From contig NZ_JACZFS010000031.1 of NCBI RefSeq assembly GCF_014904795.1, positions 1 through 64,000 on the forward strand: a DNA stretch of 64,000 nt. The letters are read 5' to 3'. Below the pieces are notes generated by a model. It was not told the DNA's origin, searched no databases, and saw only the letters and a program-made list of their open reading frames with translations. Shown one piece after another: positions 19,301 to 26,905 of the stretch. This DNA comes from Nisaea nitritireducens (GTDB lineage: Bacteria; Pseudomonadota; Alphaproteobacteria; Thalassobaculales; Thalassobaculaceae). The translations under genes and the position numbers were made by a program. Every line of letters starts with the position of its first letter. Position 1 is the stretch's first letter.

Positions 19301-20117
19301 CCGTGCGGTCGCAAAGCTGGACGAACCGGCAGCACAGAACCCGCTCGCGGCACGCTACAAGGCCGACGCGGACGCCTTCGTGAACGCAGGCGCCAGTCGG
19401 GAGGCGGCGGAGAAGCAGGCGGGTTATCGCGTTTTCGGCTCAAAGCCCGGAGCCTATGGCGCCGGCCTGCAGGCAATGATCGACGAGCAGCTCTGGGAAA
19501 ACGAGGAAGACCTCGCAAACGCCTATGTTGCCTGGGGCGGCTATGCCTATGGGCAGGGCGCCGAGGGCGAGGCCGCGCACGCGCTTTTCGAGTCGCGTCT
19601 GAAAGATGTGGAGCTGGTGCTGCACAATCAGGACAACCGCGAGCACGACCTGCTCGACAGTGACGATTACTACCAGTTCGAGGGCGGCATCACCGCCGCC
19701 ATCCGGCATCTTTCGGGTGCCCAACCGACGGTCTATCACAACGACCATTCCCGGCCCGAACAACCTCGTATCCGCTCACTCGAGGAAGAGGTCGCGCGTG
19801 TCGTCCGCGCCCGTGTGGTCAATCCGAAATGGATCGCGGGCGTGATGCGGCACGGCTACAAGGGCGCCTTCGAAATGGCCGCCACCGTCGATTACATGTT
19901 CGCCTTCGCCGCCACCGCGCGCTGCGTCGGTGATCATCATTTCGATGCCGTGTTCGACGCCTATCTCGGCGATGACGAGGTCCGCACCTTCCTGGAGCGG
20001 CACAATCCGGCCGCGCTGAAGGAGATGGCGGCGAAGCTCAGGGAAGCACTGGATCGCGGGTTATGGCGTCCGCGCCGGAACGCGGCGCATGAGGAATTGA
20101 CGGCATTGGCTGGTTGA
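16359..20117 (+). CDS. cobN: cobaltochelatase large subunit CobN
   Basis: CobN is the large catalytic subunit of the ATP-dependent chelatase that inserts cobalt into hydrogenobyrinic acid a,c-diamide. The protein is 1252 aa, the usual length, and aligns by eye throughout with the CobN/magnesium-chelatase H family. Conserved segments include VVHMGKHGNMEWLPGKS (near residue 550), YPFIVNDPGEGTQAKRR (near 587) and, toward the end, AWGGYAYGQG and HNQDNREHDLLDSDDYYQFEGG. The partner subunits CobS and CobT are not in the window. It sits 30 bp after cobW and shares its riboswitch control. Confidence 0.96.
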   Translation: MHLLAATPGSVTDGSEAVDLGQTPGDILFLSAADTELACLAQGYAQVTADHDGPFPSLRLANLMQLGHNLSVDLYVEEMAVHAKMIVVRVIGGTGYWPYGVEQLAAICRKKKIPLAFLPGDDQPDPELTGYGSLDTAATQRLWRYMIEGGIGNAAEVIRFAASLIGTETEWREPAPLPKAGYYLPGMAHPSLEEVLAASEPGAHPAPIVFYRALVQAGNTAPVDALIEAMRSEGLAPVPIFASSLKDPVSAGLVRGAIEQAPPGVILNATGFAVSKPGAPGTETPFDGGDCTVLQVIFSGGNRENWETSTNGLSARDIAMNVALPEVDGRVLARAVSFKAEARRDEATECSLVTYEPVPDRITFTAKLAAAWARLRATDAKKRKLAIVLANYPNKDGRLGNGVGLDTPAGTVTVLRALAEAGYGVRDIPINGDALIGRLSVGPTNDLSDRASRKGGALLSLADYKLAYARLPETVRTEIEERWGPPESDPFVSGDAFRLSVLSLGNVLVGIQPARGYNIDPTASYHDPDLVPPHGYLAFYIWLREQFGAHGVVHMGKHGNMEWLPGKSLALSESCYPEAVFGAMPHLYPFIVNDPGEGTQAKRRSAAVIIDHLTPPLTRAESYGPLKELEALVDEYYQAAGVDPRRLKLLSEQILEKMASIGLDKDLGLSDRDGEAEKLNRLDGYLCELKELQIRDGLHIFGAAPEGRLLDDLLTALVRVPRGQGEGGDASLQRALARDLGLELDGEPFDPLAADMGAPWEGARPDALAAVDDQFWRTHGDTVERLELLAHDLIAGRREAAPEWERTGAVLEAVDTHLRPTVTSCGDTERAGLLTGLAGRFVAPGSSGAPTRGRPDVLPTGRNFYSVDTRAVPTPAAWQLGWKSASLLLERYRQENGAWPERLAISAWGTANMRTGGDDIAQALALMGVKPEWDVASGRVTGFEILPTSVLDRPRIDVTFRVSGFFRDAFPFQIDLLDSAARAVAKLDEPAAQNPLAARYKADADAFVNAGASREAAEKQAGYRVFGSKPGAYGAGLQAMIDEQLWENEEDLANAYVAWGGYAYGQGAEGEAAHALFESRLKDVELVLHNQDNREHDLLDSDDYYQFEGGITAAIRHLSGAQPTVYHNDHSRPEQPRIRSLEEEVARVVRARVVNPKWIAGVMRHGYKGAFEMAATVDYMFAFAATARCVGDHHFDAVFDAYLGDDEVRTFLERHNPAALKEMAAKLREALDRGLWRPRRNAAHEELTALAG

Positions 20118-20167
20118 CCCACGTGGGTTGCCGGGTGCCATGATGGACGGCAAGAGGGAGCGAGAAC

Positions 20168-20818
20168 ATGAGCGACGAAAATATCGAGGCAGGCAGCGAG
20201 CCGGAAGCTGGAATAGATCCGGAAAAGGCCGCACGTCACGCCGAGAAGATGGCGAAGAAAAAGGCCGCCCGGAACAAGATCATGGCCACCAAGACCGAAA
20301 CCGGCGGCCTGCTGATCGTCCATACCGGCAAAGGCAAAGGCAAGAGCACAGCCGCCTTCGGCATGGTCTGCCGGGCCCTCGGCCATGGCATGAATGTCGG
20401 CGTCGTGCAGTTCGTCAAAGGCAAGTGGGAGACCGGTGAGCGCAAGGTGCTGGAAGCCTTCGCCGATCAGATTTCCATCCGCACCATGGGGGAAGGCTTC
20501 ACCTGGGACACCCAGGACCTGAATCGCGACATTGCCGCCGCCCGTGCCGCCTGGGAGCAGGCGAAGGAACTGATGGCGGACCCGGACATCGACATGGTGC
20601 TGATGGATGAGCTGAACATCGTCCTGCGCTACGATTACCTGCCGCTTGAGGAAGTCGTCGAAACCCTGAAGAACAAGCGCCCGGACCTGCATGTCATCGT
20701 CACCGGCCGGAACGCCAAGGAAGAGTTGATCGAGGCGGCCCATCTGGTCACCGAGATGACCCAGATCAAGCACCCCTTCCGCCAGGGCTTCAAGGCGCAG
20801 GCCGGGATCGAGTTCTAG
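20168..20818 (+). CDS. cobO: CobO, corrinoid adenosyltransferase
   Basis: CobO transfers the 5'-deoxyadenosyl group from ATP to the Co(I) corrinoid. The 216-aa protein has the CobA/CobO P-loop variant HTGKGKGKSTAAFG near residue 51, VVQFVKGKW, and the Walker B-like MVLMDELNIVLRY. The ATG follows GGGAGCGAGA. It is the last gene of the riboswitch-led cobW-cobN-cobO unit. Its last 75 bp, including the stop codon, recur with four mismatches at 21940-22014, next to an AT-rich insertion. The stop overlaps that of the convergent AT-rich gene (CTAG). Confidence 0.95.
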   Translation: MSDENIEAGSEPEAGIDPEKAARHAEKMAKKKAARNKIMATKTETGGLLIVHTGKGKGKSTAAFGMVCRALGHGMNVGVVQFVKGKWETGERKVLEAFADQISIRTMGEGFTWDTQDLNRDIAAARAAWEQAKELMADPDIDMVLMDELNIVLRYDYLPLEEVVETLKNKRPDLHVIVTGRNAKEELIEAAHLVTEMTQIKHPFRQGFKAQAGIEF

Positions 20819-20824
20819 GAAGGC
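20750..20824 (+). repeat. left copy of 75-bp direct repeat (cobO 3' end)
   Basis: This 75-bp segment covers the last codons and stop of cobO plus six bases. It matches 21940-22014 in the same orientation at 71 of 75 positions. Together the copies bracket about 1.1 kb of foreign-looking DNA. Confidence 0.92.
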
Positions 20825-21651
20825 CGATTCTTTTCGATCCACTGGGAAGACAAAGAAAGTGTGTCATCGTCATTCGTGTGTTGAAATATTTCAACCTCGG
20901 GATCGTAGAAAAATCGACTAAAAATTTTATTATCCGAATTTAGTATTTCAAGTGCAGCACCGCGCAATCGCCACGTGGCCTCATTTTGGTTTGCACCAAC
21001 TCCTATTTTTCCGTTTGGCTCAAAGCTTATTTCTTTTTCTCCCGCCGCACTAATAGGGTTGAAATGAAGAATCCACTTTTCGCTTATAAGTAAATTATTT
21101 AACGATTCATGCTCCCAGATTTGAAGACTTTTATTTCTTTGGATATATTGAATAATATATCGCGCAGTAATTATAGCCGTCACTGGAGCGGCGGCACCAA
21201 TTACAATGGCCGTAAAATCGCTCGATAGAATTTGTCGCGCAACGTCATAGAAATACGAATCAAACTCAAGCAAAAAACCTCTCAGAAAATCAAACACATA
21301 CAAAATGACTTTCACAAAATATATAAAAAATGCAACACACGATACTGAAACAGAAAGATAAAAATCGTACCTATACTGATTTGAATTCCTTACAAAATAC
21401 CCTTGCGCAGCCCAATATATAATTGTCTGTAGAAAAAAATACGCTGTTATTGCACATAAAATTTCATCAATAAATTTCCAATCCTCAAGAACTATTGGAA
21501 AAATAGTAACCTTTCCATCCGAGCTAGATTTTATCCCAATAATTATACTTATAATTAAAAGAGATGAACTTAAAACAACATTCCTTTTTGCTCGAAAATA
21601 TGACGGCGTCGGCTCAATACTTTCTACCCCCTCTTCTTCTCTCTCTTCCAA
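20815..21651 (-). CDS. AT-rich hypothetical membrane protein, 278 aa
   Basis: No family is recognised. The protein has an acidic N-terminus and four predicted membrane helices at about residues 25-41, 61-83, 97-121 and 145-165. A soluble C-terminal domain of about 110 residues follows, including a possible beta-rich region (EKEISFEPNGKIGVGANQNEATWRLRG is split across strands). The AT content is far above the rest of the window and codons are A/T-ended, so it was almost certainly acquired. Its stop codon and final Pro-Ser come from the flanking cobO repeat. A defence or envelope role is possible but unsupported. Confidence 0.7.
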   Translation of the reverse strand: MEEREEEGVESIEPTPSYFRAKRNVVLSSSLLIISIIIGIKSSSDGKVTIFPIVLEDWKFIDEILCAITAYFFLQTIIYWAAQGYFVRNSNQYRYDFYLSVSVSCVAFFIYFVKVILYVFDFLRGFLLEFDSYFYDVARQILSSDFTAIVIGAAAPVTAIITARYIIQYIQRNKSLQIWEHESLNNLLISEKWILHFNPISAAGEKEISFEPNGKIGVGANQNEATWRLRGAALEILNSDNKIFSRFFYDPEVEIFQHTNDDDTLSLSSQWIEKNRPS

Positions 21652-21798
21652 AATTTGCCACCAAAACTAAAATTTTTAGAAAATTGTTGAGTTATAGTTG
21701 TATCAAAACATCAACAAGAGAACAAGTTACCGCCGAGTCGATAAGCCACTAGCAAACTGTAAACATTAGACATTTCGATAAACATGCAAATCGGGTGA

Positions 21799-21935
21799 TT
21801 ACGCGACGATTTTTAACATTAGGGTCGGCCTGTGCAGGCTACAGCACTTGGCGCTGAGCCGTGAGACCAGCTTCACATCCTTGTTGATAGTGGTGAAGCA
21901 AAGCCGCTTGCCAGAGCCAACATTGCCGAAGGCGA
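21799..21935 (-). pseudogene. degenerate fragment of an adenylate/guanylate cyclase C-terminus
   Basis: The minus-strand translation of this stretch (FGNVGSGKRLCFTTINKDV..., then SAKCCSLHRPTLM) matches the catalytic C-terminus of the cyclase encoded at 23482-24735: 29 of 45 residues by hand count. The DNA also aligns with about 23600-23700. It lacks the rest of the cyclase domain and ends at a stop. On its upstream side it is fused abruptly to the duplicated cobO tail. It is a relic of recombination, from this cyclase or a paralogue. Confidence 0.8.
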
Positions 21936-21939
21936 TCCC

Positions 21940-22014
21940 ACCGAGATGACCCAGATCAAGCCCCCCTTCCGCCAGAGATTCACGGCGCAGGCCGGGATCG
22001 AGTTCTAGGAAGGC
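21940..22014 (+). repeat. right copy of 75-bp direct repeat (displaced cobO tail)
   Basis: This is the displaced second copy of the cobO 3' end, 71/75 identical to 20750-20824. It still contains the in-place TAG, but the upstream frame is cyclase-derived rather than cobO. Its final bases also supply the stop codon of the FAD oxidoreductase gene on the minus strand. Confidence 0.92.
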
Positions 22015-23294
22015 AGCAGAGGCAGTCGTGCCCGCAGGGTCGATACGATCCGATTGATCTTCGGATCGCGGGCGTAGCTCTCCCACGCACCGTCGACGAA
22101 ATTAACATAGCGCGTCGTGCAGAGCTCCCGGAATGCATCGAACCGCGCTCCGTCCTCCGGTGAGAAGAAGATATGCCGGCGTTGCGGCTGCTGGACCACG
22201 ATCTCGATCCGGACGTCGCCATAGAAGGATTTGCAGATCTCCTGCACATGCGTCTGCAAATCCGGCAGGCTCCGCCCATCCGGCATATGCTCCACCGTGA
22301 CGCAGTGCCCGCCCTCGCGCGGATAGCTGAAAATCCGCGTGACCGGGCTGCCGGTGCTGTAGACCTGCATATAGTGGGGATCGGCCGGAAGCCCGGGGCC
22401 GGAGATGCTGCCCGCACTTACAGTGATATCGATAAAGGGGTCGTCAAGACGCCCCAATCCGGCGGCGGCGATCACCGGGGTCGGGTTAGCTGCCCAGACG
22501 ATCAGATCCGGCCGCAGGGTCTCGCCCCGCAGCTTCAAAATTGCGGCGTCATCTTCGAACCGCGGCACGACCGGCTGGCCTGTGCGAATAACGACGCCTG
22601 CCTCGGTCAGAATGCTTTCGAACACATCAAAGAATGCATTGTAGCCATCGATTGGCAGACTGCCGATAGGCCTTCCCTCGCCCCGGACAGTCCGCGGCAA
22701 GCCAAGCAGATCGTCTGCAACGGGCGAGCTGGCCTTGAGAACATCGATCTTTTTGTCGTCGCCGCGCAGGTAAAGACGGCTCACCTGAACGTAATAGGAA
22801 TTCCCCGCATCGATCGCTTCCGGGGCGGCTCCGAGATGTCTGAGCCATCCAAGCACGGCCTCTCCGATCGCCGGTGGATAGCAGCGCATCCGGTCCGCCA
22901 GACTGGAGCATGCTCGGTAGGTCTCAAGATCTGCAAGACCATCCGGCGGAGCATCGAAAACCGGCGATTCGAAATCCTCATGCGAGACGGGACCGAAACC
23001 GAGATCGGTGTAGGAGCCCTGATAATGTGCGAACCTGTAGAGACTGCCTTGCAAAGCGTCCGGCAAAGCCTTGTGCCACGCCTGTTCCGTGCGCAGATAC
23101 TGGCAGCCGTTGAAATACCAGCGCCCGTCACTCTCAAGGTCACGCAAAATACCGCCAAGCAGCGGTTTGGCCTCATAAAGCGTGACCTGGAAACCGAGAC
23201 GGGTCAGCTCGAGAGCGGTCGCACATCCGGTGATTCCGCCGCCGACGACGATGGCCGTTCTGGCGCTTTGCCCCGTATCGTCACACATCGTCAC
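22005..23294 (-). CDS. FAD-dependent oxidoreductase (flavin amine oxidase / protoporphyrinogen oxidase-like)
   Basis: This flavoprotein of 429 aa has the N-terminal dinucleotide-binding motif VVGGGITGCATALELTRLG near residue 16, followed by the E of LYEAKPLLGG, as in amine oxidases and protoporphyrinogen oxidase-like enzymes. Later segments such as LIVWAANPTPVI and PGLPADPHYMQVYS fit a substrate domain. The substrate is unknown. In polysaccharide loci, relatives act like UDP-galactopyranose mutase, but the diagnostic residues were not identified. It is convergent with cobO in the presumed ancestral order. Its last codons lie inside the cobO-tail repeat. Confidence 0.75.
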   Translation of the reverse strand: MTMCDDTGQSARTAIVVGGGITGCATALELTRLGFQVTLYEAKPLLGGILRDLESDGRWYFNGCQYLRTEQAWHKALPDALQGSLYRFAHYQGSYTDLGFGPVSHEDFESPVFDAPPDGLADLETYRACSSLADRMRCYPPAIGEAVLGWLRHLGAAPEAIDAGNSYYVQVSRLYLRGDDKKIDVLKASSPVADDLLGLPRTVRGEGRPIGSLPIDGYNAFFDVFESILTEAGVVIRTGQPVVPRFEDDAAILKLRGETLRPDLIVWAANPTPVIAAAGLGRLDDPFIDITVSAGSISGPGLPADPHYMQVYSTGSPVTRIFSYPREGGHCVTVEHMPDGRSLPDLQTHVQEICKSFYGDVRIEIVVQQPQRRHIFFSPEDGARFDAFRELCTTRYVNFVDGAWESYARDPKINRIVSTLRARLPLLPS

Positions 23295-23481
23295 TATACA
23301 GCCGGCTCCGCAGGCATCACCGGTGCGGTTTTGATATCAGGTGTCGAGAAAACTGGGCTCGGAGACAATTGGGCGATCCTCTTCACGCGCCAGCGGTCCC
23401 TTGCCGGGACCAGCCATCCCCGCAAGTCTATAGGAAGAGAGCACACAAGGGGCAACCCCGTGTCTTTACCGTTCGAGGCAC

Positions 23482-24735
23482 TTACGCCGGCACGTAGACA
23501 TCCTGCGTGCCGGGCAGACCGCGCAGACTGAAATCGCCAAGTTTGCGGACAGGAACCGGCAGGCAGTCGGCAAAGGTCTTCGACATCAGGATCGGCTCGT
23601 GCAGGGTGCGGCACTTGGCGCCGAGCCGGGCGGCAAGGTTCACGTCCTTGCCGATCACCGTGAAATCCAGTCTCTCGCCGGAGCCAACATTGCCGAAGGC
23701 TACCTTGCCATGATGCAGGGCAACGCCCGCCTTGACCTCGACATCCTCACCCCATTGCGATGTGTCGAGCGCATCGAGGCAGGCCTGCCCTTCTATCGCG
23801 GCCTCAAGAGCGCCACCGCGGCAGAGCTGGCATTCCCCGACCCCCGACGCATCCTGGAAGATCGCCAAAATCCCGTCGCCAGTGAATTTCAGTACCTCGC
23901 CGCCATGTTTCAGGATCGGCGGGATGATGCAGTCGTAATAGGCATCCAGCAGCTCCACCGTCTGCTTGTCCCCGAGCCGGTCGGACAACAGCGTGAAGTC
24001 CCGCATGTCCGCAACGAGGATCGCCGCCTCCATCTTGTTGACCACGCCGCGCCGGACCTCTCCGGCGAGAATGCGGCCGCCGGGCTCGCGGCCGACATAC
24101 ATGGCAAGCACATCGTCCATGCTGCGATAGACGGACATCAGTTCCAGCACGATTTTCGCCGTCGGCATGATCTGCTGAAGCAAGGCGATGTCCCGCTCGG
24201 AAAAACCTTTCGGCTCGCGGCTGGCGAAAGTCAGGGCATTCCGCATGCCGTTGGCGAAGATGATCGGCACGCAGAGATAATCCGTGTAACCCAGCGCCTT
24301 GAGATCGGCGAGGATCGGAAACTCGGCCGCGCTGTCATCGTCGATGAACCGATGCAGCCAGCTCCCGGTCTCGTGCACCAGACGAAGCGGGCTTTCCTGA
24401 TAGATCTGCGCGTTGCCCGGAGCATAGTGCCAGGGCTTGACCTCAGCTCCCTGCCCCATGCGCCACTCGCAATGCACGCCTTCCTTGACCGCATGCAGCA
24501 CCATCAGGATCGCCGTGCCGCGTTCCACTGGCACACCGGCCAGCGCCAGACGATGGCAGAACTCGTCCCAGAGCCGGCCAAGATCGCGGCCCTCGCGGGA
24601 GACCTGCAGCAACCAGTCCGAAATTTCGCGCGCGGTCAGCATATCCTCGGCGCTGAGGATCGACGGCGGAGCCGCCGGGCGGTCGGTGATTGTTTTCATG
24701 CGCGGGTAAATGGGGCGGAAGTGGCTCCGCGGCAA
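23482..24735 (-). CDS. class III adenylate/guanylate cyclase with N-terminal GAF-like domain
   Basis: A soluble cyclase of 417 aa. Residues about 45-215 look like a GAF-type sensor (VERGTAILMVLHAV..., then YTDYLCVPIIFANGMRNALTFASRE). The class III catalytic domain (about 225-400) has the metal aspartates in VADMRDFTLLSDRLG and LKFTGDGILAIF and the final FGNVGSGERLDFTVIGKDVNLAARL. A later methionine (24699, MKTITD) may be the true start. The product is a cyclic nucleotide; which base is used was not decided. A degenerate copy of its end lies at 21799-21935. Confidence 0.9.
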   Translation of the reverse strand: MPRSHFRPIYPRMKTITDRPAAPPSILSAEDMLTAREISDWLLQVSREGRDLGRLWDEFCHRLALAGVPVERGTAILMVLHAVKEGVHCEWRMGQGAEVKPWHYAPGNAQIYQESPLRLVHETGSWLHRFIDDDSAAEFPILADLKALGYTDYLCVPIIFANGMRNALTFASREPKGFSERDIALLQQIMPTAKIVLELMSVYRSMDDVLAMYVGREPGGRILAGEVRRGVVNKMEAAILVADMRDFTLLSDRLGDKQTVELLDAYYDCIIPPILKHGGEVLKFTGDGILAIFQDASGVGECQLCRGGALEAAIEGQACLDALDTSQWGEDVEVKAGVALHHGKVAFGNVGSGERLDFTVIGKDVNLAARLGAKCRTLHEPILMSKTFADCLPVPVRKLGDFSLRGLPGTQDVYVPA

Positions 24736-24782
24736 GGCACTTTTGCGTCAGCCTTGTTTAAAGCCGGCTCTATAATCGGACG

Positions 24783-25676
24783 CTACATCCCAACCCGAAG
24801 GATCGATTGTAATCCCTCCCGGTAGGTGGGGTATGCCAGCTCAACGCCGAGTTCGGATTTGATCCGCGTGGTATCGAGCCTCTTGCACTCGGAATAGAAC
24901 GACCGCGCCATCGGAGACAGCTCCGCGCTATCGAACGGGATCGGCTCCGGCGGATCCATCCCCAGAAGCGTCGCCGCATAGCGGATGACATCCCCGCTGG
25001 GGCAGGCTTCATCATCCGCCACATTGTAAATCCGGCCATGGTTCGGCTGCTGCATCGAGGCCATCAATATGGTTCCGATATCGTCGACATGTATGCGGTT
25101 GAAGACCTGTCCCGGCTTGTCGATGATCCGCGCCTTGCCGCTGCGCATCTGGTCTATAGCACTCCGGCCGGGCCCGTAGATCCCGGAGAGCCGGAACACC
25201 TGAATGGAGACGTCTGTCTTCTCGAACGCAGAGACCCATGCACGCTCCGCCGCAAGGCGTCTTTCTCCGCGCCCGGAGCCGGGATTAGGGTCGTCATCCT
25301 CATGCACAAAAGCGCCGCCACGGTCACCATAGACAGCAGGCGTAGAGAGATAGCCAACCCAACGAAGCGACGGTGCATGCGAAATCCAGTCAGGCTGCCA
25401 AACTAAAGCAGGATCTCCTTCTGCCCCCGGAGGAATGGAAGCGACGACATGCGTCACATCCGCAAAAGCCGTCTTGTCGAGCGTATCCCCCGCACTGCCG
25501 TTAAAGACCCAGGCTTCAATACCGTCTTGCCTTAGGGTATCGGCACCCTGCCCGGACCGGGTGGTTCCCGAAACGCGCCATCCCTGTTTCAGAAGTCGTA
25601 GCGCCAGACGGCGGCAGGTATAGCCAAGGCCGAAACAGAACAGGTGTCCCGGGGCAAGATCGGATGGAGTAGGCAT
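24783..25676 (-). CDS. SDR-family NAD(P)-binding protein (YeeZ-like)
   Basis: An atypical extended short-chain dehydrogenase of 297 aa. The nucleotide-binding motif is FGLGYTCRRLALRLL at residue 15. Conserved segments include YLSTPAVYGDRGG (active-site-like YLS..AVYG), VFRLSGIYGPGRSAID and RIHVDDIGTILMAS. It resembles YeeZ-type proteins, whose substrates are mostly unknown, rather than the nucleotide-sugar epimerases further along. It stands near the edge of the sugar island and may be unrelated to it. Confidence 0.8.
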   Translation of the reverse strand: MPTPSDLAPGHLFCFGLGYTCRRLALRLLKQGWRVSGTTRSGQGADTLRQDGIEAWVFNGSAGDTLDKTAFADVTHVVASIPPGAEGDPALVWQPDWISHAPSLRWVGYLSTPAVYGDRGGAFVHEDDDPNPGSGRGERRLAAERAWVSAFEKTDVSIQVFRLSGIYGPGRSAIDQMRSGKARIIDKPGQVFNRIHVDDIGTILMASMQQPNHGRIYNVADDEACPSGDVIRYAATLLGMDPPEPIPFDSAELSPMARSFYSECKRLDTTRIKSELGVELAYPTYREGLQSILRVGM

Positions 25677-25881
25677 GTCGGAAAATTCCTTGGCTCACGT
25701 CCAGCAGGCACCCTCACCCGAGTGGCGAGAGTGCGGTTTATCTTGATCAGGATAACGTACTGACCCAAATTATGATTCTAAACAATCAGCTCAATTCCGT
25801 ACCGGTGTCTGAAGTCTCAGCCTTCATGCCTCTCGCTATCGAGTCCGCCACGACAACGGACATTATTCCGGGACCACAATA

Positions 25882-26781
25882 GTGACCACACCCGTTATCC
25901 TGACCGGTGCCGGATCGTTTCTGGGCGAATATGTGCTCAAGGCCCTTGATGCGGAAGGGATAGACACTTTCGCCCTTTCCCGATGGGCGACAGCCACATG
26001 CAGACGGTACGGACTATCCGCGAGGATTAAACCAGTCGAGATCGATCTGTCCGCGCCCGGACAGGAGTGGTCCCCGCCGTCGAACAGCGCGCACACAATC
26101 ATTCACCTTGCTTTCGACCGCATGACGTCGGGAGACGGCGCGCACGGCGCTGAAATCAACAGCCGGATCACGCAAAACGTCCTTGCCATTTGCCGCGCCT
26201 CGAACGTCTTTTCGATCGTGAATGCCTCAAGTACCTCAGTGTATGGAAAACCGGATGGTGGACTGATTTCCGCAGAGACGGCGCCAGTATCTCCATCAGA
26301 ATATGGAGCAGCCAAGCTGCTGGCGGAGCAGCTCCTCGCCGACGCGCCGCAAGTCGCTTCTGTTATTTCAGTCAGGCTTCCTGCAGTTCTGGGACGCCGT
26401 GCCCACCCGGAAAACTGGCTTGTCCGCGTGGCGCAGCGCCTGATACAGAATGAAGATCTGACCTACTCCTCGCCGGACTTCAGATTCAACAACGCCGTCC
26501 TGGCATCAGACGTAGCGCAGTTCTTCGTCGAACTTGCCGCGATGGACAGTTTGCCAGCAGACGTTAGAGCACCAATCGGATCCACCCCCGGTCCGGACCT
26601 CACAGAAATGCTGCATCAGATGCGGAGCGATCTCAGTTCAAGGTCCAGGCTGAAAATTTCGCCCTGCGACCAACCGCCGTTCGGAATTGACAATTCCGCC
26701 GCTACACAATTGGGCTACCGGCCCCGCAGTATAATAGAAACAATCAGGCAATTTACGCGGGACTTCGCTCAAGACGCTTAG
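25882..26781 (+). CDS. NAD-dependent epimerase/dehydratase family protein
   Basis: An extended SDR enzyme of 299 aa with the motif LTGAGSFLGEYVLKAL near residue 7, the serine-containing VNASSTSVYGKP and SEYGAAKLLAEQ (YxxxK). The pattern fits NDP-sugar 4-epimerases and reductases. The specific substrate is unknown. It starts with GTG; the ribosome-binding site is weak. It is the first plus-strand gene of the sugar island and is followed by an oxygenase. Confidence 0.82.
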   Translation: MTTPVILTGAGSFLGEYVLKALDAEGIDTFALSRWATATCRRYGLSARIKPVEIDLSAPGQEWSPPSNSAHTIIHLAFDRMTSGDGAHGAEINSRITQNVLAICRASNVFSIVNASSTSVYGKPDGGLISAETAPVSPSEYGAAKLLAEQLLADAPQVASVISVRLPAVLGRRAHPENWLVRVAQRLIQNEDLTYSSPDFRFNNAVLASDVAQFFVELAAMDSLPADVRAPIGSTPGPDLTEMLHQMRSDLSSRSRLKISPCDQPPFGIDNSAATQLGYRPRSIIETIRQFTRDFAQDA

Positions 26782-26905
26782 AATGCGCCCCTCTGCCGAG
26801 ATCGATTAATGTGCTCCGGGCGTCATCACCGTGTTATTGAAAACGGCATCAGCAGGCCATTCGGGCGTCATTAAAAGATCCCTTCAAATTAATGTGGCAT
26901 CAGAC

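Noticed and set aside
20750-22014. The paired cobO-tail repeats as an insertion-sequence target-site duplication
   Set aside because: At 75 bp with mismatches they are too long and diverged for a normal target duplication, and there is no transposase or terminal inverted repeat.
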